Of a stretch of DNA of 64,000 bases, positions 29,586 to 37,874 are shown piece after piece. A program made the translations under genes and the position numbers. Source of the DNA: Acetivibrio clariflavus DSM 19732 (GTDB lineage: Bacteria > Bacillota > Clostridia > Acetivibrionales > Acetivibrionaceae); contig NC_016627.1 in assembly GCF_000237085.1 (NCBI RefSeq), positions 1,302,001 through 1,366,000 on the forward strand. The letters run 5' to 3'. The notes under the pieces are model-generated. The model saw only the letters and a list, made by a program, of their open reading frames with translations. It was not told the origin of the DNA and made no database searches. Each line of letters opens with the position of its first letter. Positions within the stretch are counted from its first letter, which is position 1.

Positions 29586-29630
29586 ATATATAAAAGCTAA
29601 TATCAAAAATATTTCAATGCATAAAGTAGC

Positions 29631-29664
29631 AGGACCGTTTAATTTGGCGGTCCTTTATTTTTTT
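29631..29664 (+). terminator. Terminator after HPr
   Basis: A 7-bp GC-rich stem, AGGACCG with CGGTCCT, is followed by a T-rich tract. Confidence 0.85.
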
Positions 29665-29716
29665 TAACAAAGCAGATAAAAGAATGCTAAAAATTTTTTA
29701 AATGTTTAAATTTAGA

Positions 29717-29741
29717 AGGAGAAATTTGGGAAATAAAGAAT
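29717..29741 (+). promoter_or_regulatory. Candidate SigH promoter for spoIIA
   Basis: AGGAGAA at 29717-29723 and AGAAT ending at 29741 resemble the sigma-H consensus (AGGAxxT, then GAAT) with spacing one base shorter than in Bacillus. spoIIA is sigma-H-dependent in Bacillus. This is an inference from pattern. Confidence 0.4.
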
Positions 29742-29898
29742 GAAAATAATTGCATATGTTATGATATTTGTTAAAATTATAGGTCTGCTGAAATAATTTG
29801 CTTTGTGAATATTGGATTTATAGAATTGATATACAGGATTTTGATTTAATACATCAGCAGGCTTTTTTCGAAACGGACGGACAAAAGGGGGATATAAA

Positions 29899-30234
29899 TT
29901 GAAAGTAAAAATTTCTTATAAGGGAAATACATTAATTGCAGGAATCATTGGCGAACTTGACCATCATACCGCGGAATATGTAAGGGAAAAAATTGATTCT
30001 GAACTGATTAAGGCTACAACCAAAAATGTTATATTTGACTTTTCAAAAGTAACCTTTATGGATAGTTCGGGAATTGGTGTAATAATGGGTAGGTTCAAAA
30101 ACGTCAGTAAATTAAGCGGAAAGTTGTCAGTTGCCAATGTTAATTCTCATTTAATGCGAATTTTTGAAATGTCGGGGTTACTAAAAGTTATACCCGTCTA
30201 TGATAATATAGATACAGCTATTAAAAATATGTAA
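29899..30234 (+). CDS. spoIIAA: Anti-sigma F factor antagonist SpoIIAA
   Basis: A STAS-domain protein that, when unphosphorylated, frees sigma-F from SpoIIAB in the forespore. 111 residues. The phosphorylation-site segment F-M-D-S-S-G-I-G-V is near residues 53-61, with the target serine at about 57. The start is TTG 29899 after AAAAGGGGG. First gene of the spoIIA group; the order spoIIAA-spoIIAB-sigF is the conserved one. Confidence 0.95.
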   Translation: MKVKISYKGNTLIAGIIGELDHHTAEYVREKIDSELIKATTKNVIFDFSKVTFMDSSGIGVIMGRFKNVSKLSGKLSVANVNSHLMRIFEMSGLLKVIPVYDNIDTAIKNM

Positions 30235-30246
30235 AGGGGAATTGTA

Positions 30247-30684
30247 ATGCAGCCTATAAATTATATGAAACTGGAATTTTCAAGTAAATCAAGCAACGAA
30301 GGGTTCGCCAGAGTAGTGGCAGCAGCTTTTGTGTCACAGGTAGACCCGACTATAGAAGAAATGGCCGATGTAAAAACGGCGGTATCGGAAGCAGTAACTA
30401 ATGCTATTATACATGGATATGAAAAAACAAGCGGATTGGTAAGGATGGAATGTATTTTATATAGTGATGGTGTGGAGATAACTGTAGAGGATGACGGACA
30501 GGGTATTCCCGATGTCAATTTGGCAAGACAGCCCATGTATACATCCAAGCCGGATATGGAAAGGTCAGGCATGGGTTTTACAGTTATGGAAAGCTTTATG
30601 GATAGAGTAGAGGTTATATCGGAAGTGGGAAAAGGGACTAAGGTTACCATGTACAAAAAATTCAAATCATTGGAAAAAGAATAG
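30247..30684 (+). CDS. spoIIAB: Anti-sigma F factor and kinase SpoIIAB
   Basis: A GHKL-type serine kinase that holds sigma-F inactive and phosphorylates SpoIIAA. Motifs are [12 protein letters not shown] (N box) near residue 45, E-D-D-G-Q-G-I-P (G1 box) near 83, and S-G-M-G-F-T-V-M-E (G2 box) near 104. 145 residues is standard. AAAGGGG precedes the ATG. Unlike Bacillus, sigF does not follow immediately but after 285 bases. Confidence 0.95.
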   Translation: MQPINYMKLEFSSKSSNEGFARVVAAAFVSQVDPTIEEMADVKTAVSEAVTNAIIHGYEKTSGLVRMECILYSDGVEITVEDDGQGIPDVNLARQPMYTSKPDMERSGMGFTVMESFMDRVEVISEVGKGTKVTMYKKFKSLEKE

Positions 30685-30969
30685 GATAATTTTAATGCAG
30701 ATTGGCAAAAATTATAAATGAGTTAACAAAAAATGGTTAATAAAGTTTATAAAAAATATTGGGAAATATTATTTTATGTGAATAGATAGTTTCAGTATGG
30801 AAATAATTAGAATATGTTAAGTAAAATATATGACTTTTATTGACTAGTATTAATAGTCTTTGCAACAATACCATCCTTTGTGATGTGTATGGAAAATAAA
30901 AACATAATTAAATTAAATTAGAATAAATGTTTTTATAATCTAAAAAATTGTGCGTGTATGGGAGTTGCT

Positions 30970-31716
30970 ATGGACGAATTACTTGATATGGAAACTCTGG
31001 AATTGGTAAGAAAAGCAAAATCAGGTGATAAACAGGCTCAATCTATTTTGGTAGAAAGAAATGTGGGCCTTGTGTGGAGCATTGTCAAGAGATTTCAGAA
31101 CCGTGGGTATGATACCGAGGATATATACCAGATAGGTTGTATTGGCCTTATTAAAGCCATAAATAAGTTTGATGATTCTTATGATGTAAAATTTTCAACT
31201 TATGCTGTGCCAATGATTATTGGGGAGATAAAAAGGTTTATCCGGGATGATGGCATTATTAAGGTAAGCCGTTCTCTAAAGGAGTTGGCCAATAAAATTA
31301 GGGTTACAAAGGAGATTATGACCAAAGAACTGGGAAGAGAACCCTCGGTAAGTGAAATTTCCAAACGTCTGGATGTTCCAATGGAGGAACTGGTTATGGC
31401 AATGGAGGCCAATTGTTCACCGGAATCGCTATATAATACAGTTGGGGATAGCGATAGCTCAAATGTCCTTTTAATCGATAAACTTAACAATGAAAGCAAC
31501 GATGAAGAAGTTGACCTTGTTGACAAAATAGACTTGAGAATGGTTCTTAATACACTAAATCCAAGAGAAAAACAGATAATAGTACTTAGATATTTTAAAG
31601 AGAAAACCCAGGTTCAAATCGCAAAAATGCTCGGAATATCACAGGTACAGGTTTCGAGAATTGAAAAGAAAATATTGGATGAGATAAAGAGAAAAATAAA
31701 ATATGTAGAGAAATAA
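30970..31716 (+). CDS. sigF: Forespore sigma factor SigF
   Basis: An RNA polymerase sigma factor of the SigB/F/G group that starts forespore-specific transcription. Regions 2 (core-binding and -10 recognition, with D-I-Y-Q-I-G-C-I-G-L and K-F-S-T-Y-A-V-P-M-I), 3 (G-R-E-P-S-V-S-E-I) and 4 (L-N-P-R-E-K-Q-I-I-V-L-R-Y, then a helix-turn-helix with S-Q-V-Q-V-S-R) are complete. Start ATG 30970 has GGGAG 5 bases before it, giving 248 residues; the upstream ATG 30958 precedes that site. Assignment to SigF rather than SigG rests on its spoIIAA-spoIIAB neighbours. Confidence 0.93.
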   Translation: MDELLDMETLELVRKAKSGDKQAQSILVERNVGLVWSIVKRFQNRGYDTEDIYQIGCIGLIKAINKFDDSYDVKFSTYAVPMIIGEIKRFIRDDGIIKVSRSLKELANKIRVTKEIMTKELGREPSVSEISKRLDVPMEELVMAMEANCSPESLYNTVGDSDSSNVLLIDKLNNESNDEEVDLVDKIDLRMVLNTLNPREKQIIVLRYFKEKTQVQIAKMLGISQVQVSRIEKKILDEIKRKIKYVEK

Positions 31717-31775
31717 AATACTAAAATACATAACAAAATGGAATATGAGTAAATAAATCAATTGTAAGAAATATT

Positions 31776-31812
31776 AAACAATATGTTTTTGCATATTGTT
31801 TTTTTATTTTTA
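31776..31812 (+). terminator. Terminator after sigF
   Basis: A 10-bp stem, AAACAATATG with CATATTGTTT, and a following T-run. Confidence 0.8.
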
Positions 31813-31895
31813 CAATACTAATCAATATAATGGTTTATTAAATGCAATTTAAGTGAAGACTATAACAAAATAGCTTTAGGAGTGAGTAACATACC

Positions 31896-32084
31896 ATGAA
31901 TGACCTTTTACTGAAGCATAAAACTCTAATCTTTTTTATTAGTTTGATTATAATTTTTCTATTTTTGCTTATTGTTTATTTGATGCCTCATTCCACAAAA
32001 ATTCCTTCAAAAGGAGTTTTTGTCTTTGGAAATGGCTGCGATTTACAGAATACATACCACAGCTTAGATTTTCAAATAAAATAG
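31896..32084 (+). CDS. Small single-pass membrane protein, unknown
   Basis: A 62-residue ORF with one strongly hydrophobic helix (about residues 10-30) and a short C-terminal tail containing one Cys. TTAGGAGTGAG lies about 11 bases before the ATG, which supports translation. It sits between sigF and the spoVA genes, so a sporulation role is possible but not shown. It may also be a chance ORF. Confidence 0.45.
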   Translation: MNDLLLKHKTLIFFISLIIIFLFLLIVYLMPHSTKIPSKGVFVFGNGCDLQNTYHSLDFQIK

Positions 32085-32148
32085 CTGTATTGCTGTGGTA
32101 AATGTATTGATATTTTCTCACAAATATTATTGGCAAATGGAGGTAAAA

Positions 32149-32592
32149 ATGCAGAAGACATTAACAAAAAAAGAATATCAGAAATATGTTGACGAAAAAT
32201 CGCCCAACTCAAAAGTTTTGAGAAATGTGGCCAGGGCTTTTGTAGTGGGCGGAACTATATGTATAGTCGGTCAGTTTATTAGCAATTTACTGAAAATGAA
32301 AGGTTTAGGTCAGGATGAAACTGCAAGTCTTACCTCTATACTTATGATATTGATTGGCGCATTATTGACAGGATTAAATGTTTATGACGATATAGGACGT
32401 TTTGCAGGAGCAGGTTCTATTGTACCTATAACAGGTTTTGCAAACTCCATAGTATCGCCTGCGATGGAGTTTAAAAGCGAGGGATATGTTATGGGGGTCG
32501 GAGCGAAAATGTTTGTTATTGCAGGACCCGTACTTGTATATGGAATTTCTGCATCGGTAATTGCAGGAATAATTCATTTTTTATTAAAGTGA
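32149..32592 (+). CDS. spoVAC: Stage V sporulation protein AC
   Basis: A membrane component of the SpoVA channel that moves calcium-dipicolinate into the forespore and out at germination; SpoVAC acts as a mechanosensitive pore in Bacillus. A basic N-terminal tail leads into several membrane helices with G-x-A-G-S-I-V-P-I-T-G-F-A-N and G-A-K-M-F. Start ATG 32149 follows TGGAGGT and gives 147 residues. First of four spoVA genes. Confidence 0.94.
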   Translation: MQKTLTKKEYQKYVDEKSPNSKVLRNVARAFVVGGTICIVGQFISNLLKMKGLGQDETASLTSILMILIGALLTGLNVYDDIGRFAGAGSIVPITGFANSIVSPAMEFKSEGYVMGVGAKMFVIAGPVLVYGISASVIAGIIHFLLK

Positions 32593-32601
32593 GGTGTTTA
32601 A

Positions 32602-33621
32602 ATGGCTACTAAAAGGATAGGTAAACAGACGGTAAAATTGCAAAATCCTCCAAACATTATTGCAACTGCATGCATCGTAGGTCCAAAAGAAGGAGAAGGA
32701 CCATTGCGTTTGTATTTTGATGAAATCATAGATGATGAGCTTTTTGGTGAAAAGACCTGGGAAAAAGCTGAGAGCAAACTAATGAGGGAAACTTTTGCGA
32801 AGGTACTGAAGAAAGCCAATAAGACCGCAGAGGATATAGACTATATAATTGCTGGAGACTTGCTAAACCAATGTTTGGCTGCGAATTTCGGCCTTAGGGA
32901 ATCGGAGGTGCCGTTTTTGGGTGTCTATGGTGCCTGCTCCACGATGGCTGAATCTATGAGTATTGGTTCAATGTTAGTGGATGGAAATTTTGCCGATAAT
33001 GTTGTCTGTCTTACTTCAAGCCATTTCTGCTCAGCAGAAAAACAATTCAGATTTCCTTTGGAGCTTGGAACCCAAAGACCGCCAACTGCTCAATGGACGG
33101 TTACAGGTTCCGGTGGGGTGGTCATTTCCAATAAAGGAAACGGTCCCTATATTACCCATATAACAACGGGAAAAATTGTTGATATGGGTATAAAGGATGT
33201 AAATAATATGGGTGCTGCCATGGCTCCCGCTGCAATGGATACAATTGTAAGTCATTTTATGGATACCGGATTTACACCGGAAGACTATGATTTAATTGTT
33301 ACAGGAGACCTTGGTGCTGTAGGAAAAGAAATATGCGATGAGCTTACAAGAGAACAGGGATACAACATTAGCAAAGTATATAATGACTGTGGCCTGATGA
33401 TATATGATCGACAAAAACAGGACACTCATGCCGGAGGAAGCGGCTGCGGCTGCTCGGCAACGGTATTTGCCGGCTTTATTTATAAAAAGCTTATGGAACG
33501 TGTTATAAATAAAGTCCTGTTTATTGCTACCGGAGCACTGCTCAGTACGACAAGCTCACAGCAGGGAGAATCTATACCTTGCATTGCGCATGCTGTAAGT
33601 ATCTCAAATACAATATCTTAA
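32602..33621 (+). CDS. spoVAD: Stage V sporulation protein AD
   Basis: A soluble thiolase-fold protein of the SpoVA complex that binds dipicolinic acid directly. 339 residues. G-A-C-S-T-M-A-E near residue 111 and the G-G-S-G-C-G-C-S-A segment near 277 are typical. It lies 9 bases after spoVAC, with GTGAGGTG before the ATG, and is followed after 151 bases by spoVAEB. Confidence 0.95.
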   Translation: MATKRIGKQTVKLQNPPNIIATACIVGPKEGEGPLRLYFDEIIDDELFGEKTWEKAESKLMRETFAKVLKKANKTAEDIDYIIAGDLLNQCLAANFGLRESEVPFLGVYGACSTMAESMSIGSMLVDGNFADNVVCLTSSHFCSAEKQFRFPLELGTQRPPTAQWTVTGSGGVVISNKGNGPYITHITTGKIVDMGIKDVNNMGAAMAPAAMDTIVSHFMDTGFTPEDYDLIVTGDLGAVGKEICDELTREQGYNISKVYNDCGLMIYDRQKQDTHAGGSGCGCSATVFAGFIYKKLMERVINKVLFIATGALLSTTSSQQGESIPCIAHAVSISNTIS

Positions 33622-33772
33622 ATTAAAAAAGGGTGTATATAATCATAAAAACTGTGCTTCCTTAATAAGTGGCCGATAACACTTGAAGAACTGCCGACTT
33701 AATCTATTGGAATTATATAACTGTCAATTAAAAAACGATTTGAGGAAAATAAAGAAAAAGTAGGGGATGAAA

Positions 33773-34144
33773 ATGGGCGGAAACATTTTTAGCTATATAA
33801 ATGCTTTTATTGTTGGAGGCATTATTTGTGCCGCCGGTCAAATACTTATTGATAAAACAAAACTTACTACAGCCAGGATTCTTGTAATATTTGTAACTAC
33901 AGGAGCCATTTTGGGGGCCCTTGGAGTGTATCAAAAATTGGTTGAAATTGGCGGAGCAGGTGCTACTGTTCCTCTGACTGGTTTTGGATACAACCTTGTG
34001 AAAGGTGCGTTTAAAGATGTGGAAAATACAGGACTTTTAGGTGCGTTCACAGGAGGAGTGAAAGCAGCGGCAGCCGGTATAACTGCAGCAATCTTTTTTG
34101 GCTATCTGACTTCAGTTGCTTTTACGCCAAAAGCAAAAAGGTAG
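33773..34144 (+). CDS. spoVAEB: Stage V sporulation protein AEB (membrane)
   Basis: A small membrane protein homologous to SpoVAC, with about four helices and the shared G-x-G-A-T-V-P-L-T-G-F-G-Y-N motif. ATG 33773 is preferred over 33767 because TAGGGG then has proper spacing; this gives 123 residues. It is thought to cooperate with SpoVAC as channel subunits. Confidence 0.9.
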   Translation: MGGNIFSYINAFIVGGIICAAGQILIDKTKLTTARILVIFVTTGAILGALGVYQKLVEIGGAGATVPLTGFGYNLVKGAFKDVENTGLLGAFTGGVKAAAAGITAAIFFGYLTSVAFTPKAKR

Positions 34145-34157
34145 GGGAATGAATAAT

Positions 34158-34721
34158 ATGGAAAAGCGAAAAGTTATACTGGTTACGGATGGTGATGATG
34201 TGGCCAGAAGTGCAGTTGAACTGGCAACATACAACATTGGAGGCAGGTGTATTTCAGCTTCTGCGGGCAACCCCACACCATTATCGGGTTCGGAAATTAT
34301 AGAACTTATTAAATCCGCACCGCATGACCCTGTAGTTGTTATGGTGGATGATAAAGGAATGAAGGGTAAGGGAAAAGGTGAACTTGTTATGGAAACAATT
34401 ATGAAAGATGACAGTATTGAGGTTTTAGGAGTTGTAGCTGTATCGTCAAACGGAAGAGATTGCAAAGGATTACCCTTAACTTGTTCCATAACGAAAGACG
34501 GCAAAATCGTAAAAAATGGTGTGGATAAGTATGGAAATGAAATTCCCAATAAAAAAATTTGTGGAGATACTTTGAGTATATTAAAGGATATGAAGGATGT
34601 TGTTATAGTTGGTATCGGAGATCCGGGGAAAATGGATACCATGGATGAAATTACAAAAGGCTCACCCATAACAACAATGGCATTGAAAGAAATATTGAAA
34701 AGAAATGGTTTGGCTCAGTAA
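34158..34721 (+). CDS. spoVAEA: Stage V sporulation protein AEA (soluble)
   Basis: A soluble SpoVAE-family protein with V-I-L-V-T-D-G-D at the N-terminus, a V-V-V-M-V-D-D-K-G-M-K-G-K-G-K-G-E segment, and V-I-V-G-I-G-D-P-G near the end. Its exact function in dipicolinate transport is not established. Two starts are possible: ATG 34149 or ATG 34158; the latter has GGGG at better spacing. It is the last gene of this spoVA set; spoVAA, AB and AF are not in the window. Confidence 0.88.
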   Translation: MEKRKVILVTDGDDVARSAVELATYNIGGRCISASAGNPTPLSGSEIIELIKSAPHDPVVVMVDDKGMKGKGKGELVMETIMKDDSIEVLGVVAVSSNGRDCKGLPLTCSITKDGKIVKNGVDKYGNEIPNKKICGDTLSILKDMKDVVIVGIGDPGKMDTMDEITKGSPITTMALKEILKRNGLAQ

Positions 34722-34957
34722 GCCCATTACATGATTAAAGCCAACGATTAATAATAAAACTGAATATGCACTTTCTGCCGTTTGTATATATTGTGAAAAA
34801 ATAGGACATTTTAGCTGTAACTTATTAATTTTGGATCAATAAAATTGATTTTAAGTAAAACATGGTTTGGAGCAATAGCTGAAATTGGTTTAAAAGCTAA
34901 AAAGGAGGGCGGCGAAAGTGCCTATTTTATTTGAATAGTTCTTAGGGTATGACTTTT

Positions 34958-35995
34958 CTATGTATAATACTCAATTATCGAATCGGGAAAATAGTTTTTT
35001 ATCAGCATGGAGATATATTCTTTGATCTCGTTGGAAATTTCAGGAGGGTAAATGTATTTATATCTTCCGTACATTCCCCATTTTTGAGCTCTTTTTGATT
35101 CATCCATATCAAGTCTGTTGTTGGGAAATCTTTTATTTATAACATTTTAAGCCACAGTAGTAAATCGATGCTGGATTAATTCAAAAGTAACAGCATCTTT
35201 GCTATCTTTTATATTTCCAAGGTTCAATTTTTGGGCAAGCTTTTCAAACAATTCCTTGTATTGCTCTTTCCAGTTATCGTAGACCATTATGGGTGCTATA
35301 ATAAATCCCAAGGGGTAACCGGCATTTAAAACTTTTACTGCTGCTTCAATTCTTTCGTAAAAATTTGCGGTATTATGTTCAAAAGTATCGATGACATATT
35401 TTGAGTTTATACTGAATCTAAAACGGGTGTGACCGTTGTGTTCAATATTTAGCAGAGAATCTACGTTATTGAATTTTGTAGATACTCTCAGTCTGCCGTT
35501 TTCGAGTTTTCCGAAAAATTCTATTGTTTTTGCAAGGCTTCCTGTGAAGTGCTCGACTGCAAGAGGGTCTCCGGAACTGGCAACTTCAAAAGAAGTTATA
35601 TTATTGTTGTTTTTATATATGTATTTTATTATTGTATTGAATATATCTTCAATGTTAACATAAATCTTTATATAAGGTTTAAAAGATTGCGTAGTGTGAA
35701 GGTAGCAGTATTCACAATTTCCGGGACAATTAGTTACAAGAGAAAAACGATAATCTGCAGAAGGTTTGCAAATATCAAGATTAAGAGCCTTCTTTATTGT
35801 AATTACCAATGTCTTCTTAGCATGCGAATATTTTTGGTTTTCTGTTTCACCCGGAATGGAATTGAGTACCTTTTGAATTGGGGCTTTTATTATTTCTACG
35901 TTTTTAGATTCAAAAAAGTGAAAAAGTTTTTGTCCTAAAGGATAATTCAAAGATACAGGTTCAAAGAAAACTCTTTCAGGGAAAAAAAGTTCCAT
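34958..35995 (-). pseudogene. splB: Spore photoproduct lyase family gene broken by an in-frame stop
   Basis: A radical SAM protein of the family that repairs UV spore photoproduct. The iron-sulfur motif C-P-G-N-C-E-Y-C is intact. The reading frame is closed by TAA at codon 283 (35147-35149), where Bacillus SplB has Lys in H-R-F-T-x-x-A-K. Beyond the stop the same frame continues for 62 codons with the expected C-terminus (L-D-M-D-E-S-K-R, Y-K-Y-I-Y, ending I-I-E-Y-Y-T) to TAG. A single A-to-T change (AAA to TAA) explains it. The position of Bacillus Cys141, the radical-relay cysteine, appears to be Ser, so this may be a paralogue. Start ATG 35995 has GGAAGG before it. A sequencing error is possible. 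Confidence 0.88.
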
Positions 35996-36028
35996 TTTAA
36001 ACATCCTTCCGATTGACGTTTATAATTG

Positions 36029-36059
36029 TAGTATTGTATTGTTGGCCTTTTTTTATTCA
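36029..36059 (-). promoter_or_regulatory. SigG-like promoter for the splB locus
   Basis: On the minus strand TGAATA (36054-36059) and AATACTA (36029-36035) are 18 bases apart. They match the sigma-G pattern TGhATr and CATxxTA except for one base. spl is sigma-G controlled in Bacillus. Confidence 0.55.
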
Positions 36060-36142
36060 AAGCTTTGCAAGTAAAATTATTAAGTTTCCATAAATGGTAA
36101 AAGATTTTACTTAAGAAAATTTACATAAAATATTATTTGGAA

Positions 36143-36158
36143 AGTAAGTTTACTTACT
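36143..36158. promoter_or_regulatory. Palindromic operator-like site
   Basis: AGTAAG and CTTACT form a perfect 6-bp inverted repeat with a 4-base centre in otherwise featureless AT-rich DNA. The size fits a dimeric repressor site; no cognate regulator is identified. Confidence 0.3.
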
Positions 36159-36625
36159 GTTTGAAATTATAAAATAACGATTTTATTAGGTTTTGAACAA
36201 TAAAGAATTGGGGCGGATAGTTATATTTGGCGTTATTATATAAGTTATACTGTATGATAATATAATAATAATCAAATAAGCTTATTTCATCATGGATTGT
36301 TAATTGACATAATAATATTATTTTTAAAAATTAATATGAAAAAAGAAGGATTTTAAGGGATATTTATAGAATATTAAAAAAGCTATTGTCTTAGTTTTTA
36401 TGTAAGTTGAAAAGTTTATTGATAATTATAACATCTTTTCATACTTATTCCTAAATAAGCTTGATTTCCAATGACTAGTACCAAGAGACGGGTAAGATTA
36501 TGGCCCGTTTGGTTTTGAAAAGTTAAAGCCTGTATTAACTGGAAACACCAATTGTATTTTTAGAAATACATGTATCTTAAGATTTTTTTATTTTTAGAAT
36601 TATGTATAGAAGGTGGTATAAACTT

Positions 36626-37090
36626 ATGAATGTGGAATATATAAACCCTTTCATAGAAGCTAGCCAAACAGTATTGAAACAGACGGCAAATATTGATGCA
36701 AAGCTCGGAAAGGTTTTTTTGAAAACTTCTCCCTATAAAAGTGACTGTGTTGTAATTATTGTTGGCTTAACTGGCAAGATGAGAGGTCAGGCTGTATTTT
36801 CCATGACTAGAAATATTGCTATGTATATAGCATCTGCCATGATGGGTGGTGTGCCTATTAATGAACTGGATGAAATGGCTAAAAGTGCTATATCAGAGCT
36901 TAGTAATATGATTTTAGGAAATGCTGCCACCATTTTATATAAAAAGGGAATAGGAGTAGAGATTACACCACCTTCGCTTTTAATGGGTGATAATTTGCAG
37001 ATTTCCACAAATAAAATGAAAACCATTTGCATACCGCTGATATTTAACGATGAACAGCAGATGGAAATAGATATTTCTGTAGTTGAATAG
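36626..37090 (+). CDS. cheX: CheX-like CheY-P phosphatase
   Basis: A chemotaxis phosphatase of the CheC/CheX/FliY group that dephosphorylates the CheY response regulator. 154 residues. The catalytic signature E-x2-N is in S-E-L-S-N-M-I-L-G-N-A, near residue 95, and the later Pro of the family motif is in E-I-T-P-P-S. A single signature fits CheX rather than CheC, which has two. Start ATG 36626 follows AAGGTGGT by 8 bases; the ORF opens at 36602 without such a site. No other chemotaxis genes are nearby. Confidence 0.85.
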   Translation: MNVEYINPFIEASQTVLKQTANIDAKLGKVFLKTSPYKSDCVVIIVGLTGKMRGQAVFSMTRNIAMYIASAMMGGVPINELDEMAKSAISELSNMILGNAATILYKKGIGVEITPPSLLMGDNLQISTNKMKTICIPLIFNDEQQMEIDISVVE

Positions 37091-37200
37091 TATCAATTAA
37101 TACAGTCGATGATAGTGCCACAATTTTATTCCGGGTATGATTATAAAAAAATATAAGGATTATCTTTTGAAAAGGAACAGCAGAAGTGATCCGGTAAGTG

Positions 37201-37230
37201 AAAGATGGTTTGATAAAGCCATCTTTTTTT
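37201..37230 (+). terminator. Terminator after cheX
   Basis: An 8-bp stem, AAAGATGG with CCATCTTT, runs into a T-tract. Confidence 0.8.
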
Positions 37231-37334
37231 GCACTTTTAAGTAGTTTAATTTTAATATATAATCAAAATGTTTATAATAGTTTATTAAACATGTTAGTTA
37301 TAATTGGTATATAATTGTTTCGGGAGGAATTGAA

Positions 37335-37829
37335 TTGGCTGTTAATATAGTGTTGGTTGAACCTGAAATACCTCAGAATACAGGAAATATAGTCAGGACA
37401 TGTGCTGCAGTCGGTGCAAAACTGCATTTGATAAAGCCTTTGGGTTTTTCTGTTGAAGATAAATATTTGAAGCGTGCAGGTCTTGATTATTGGAATGAAG
37501 TTGATATATTTTACTATGACAGCTTTCAGGAATTAAGGGAAAAGTATCCCGATTCTTTATTTTACTATGCCACAACAAAAGCTTTAAAAACCTATGCTGA
37601 TATTAAGTACCCGGAAGATTGCTTCTTAGTGTTTGGAAAGGAAAGTAAGGGTCTGCCGGAAGAACTGTTATTAAAGAACAAGGATTATTGTATAAGGATT
37701 CCGATGAAGGGAGATATTCGATCCCTCAATTTGTCCAATTCGGTTGCAATTATTGTTTATGAAGTTTTAAGGCAGAGCAATTTTAAAGGTATGACAGTGC
37801 AAGGGAAGCTGACAAAATACGAGTGGTAA
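37335..37829 (+). CDS. trmL: tRNA (cytidine(34)-2'-O)-methyltransferase
   Basis: A SPOUT methyltransferase that 2'-O-methylates the wobble base of leucine tRNAs. The N-terminal L-V-E-P-E-I-P-Q-N-T-G-N-I-V-R-T and the C-terminal trefoil-knot segment I-P-M-K-G-D-I-R-S-L-N-L-S-N-S-V-A-I are diagnostic. 164 residues is slightly above the family norm. The start is TTG 37335 after GGGAGGA. Confidence 0.94.
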   Translation: MAVNIVLVEPEIPQNTGNIVRTCAAVGAKLHLIKPLGFSVEDKYLKRAGLDYWNEVDIFYYDSFQELREKYPDSLFYYATTKALKTYADIKYPEDCFLVFGKESKGLPEELLLKNKDYCIRIPMKGDIRSLNLSNSVAIIVYEVLRQSNFKGMTVQGKLTKYEW

Positions 37830-37874
37830 ATATATATTATATTATTAATTATTATATATGTGAGGTAATTAGCT

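Larger units (their letters stand above)
36005..36625. other. AT-rich divergent intergenic region
   Basis: About 620 bases separate the splB pseudogene and cheX. It holds a sigma-G-like promoter for the minus strand, a 16-base palindrome at 36143-36158 and scattered AT-rich promoter-like boxes. No coding sequence or structured RNA was recognised. Confidence 0.5.

Noticed and set aside
36480-36560. Cyclic di-GMP or other riboswitch upstream of cheX
   Set aside because: A small ACGGG/CCCGT hairpin is present but none of the conserved riboswitch blocks could be found.
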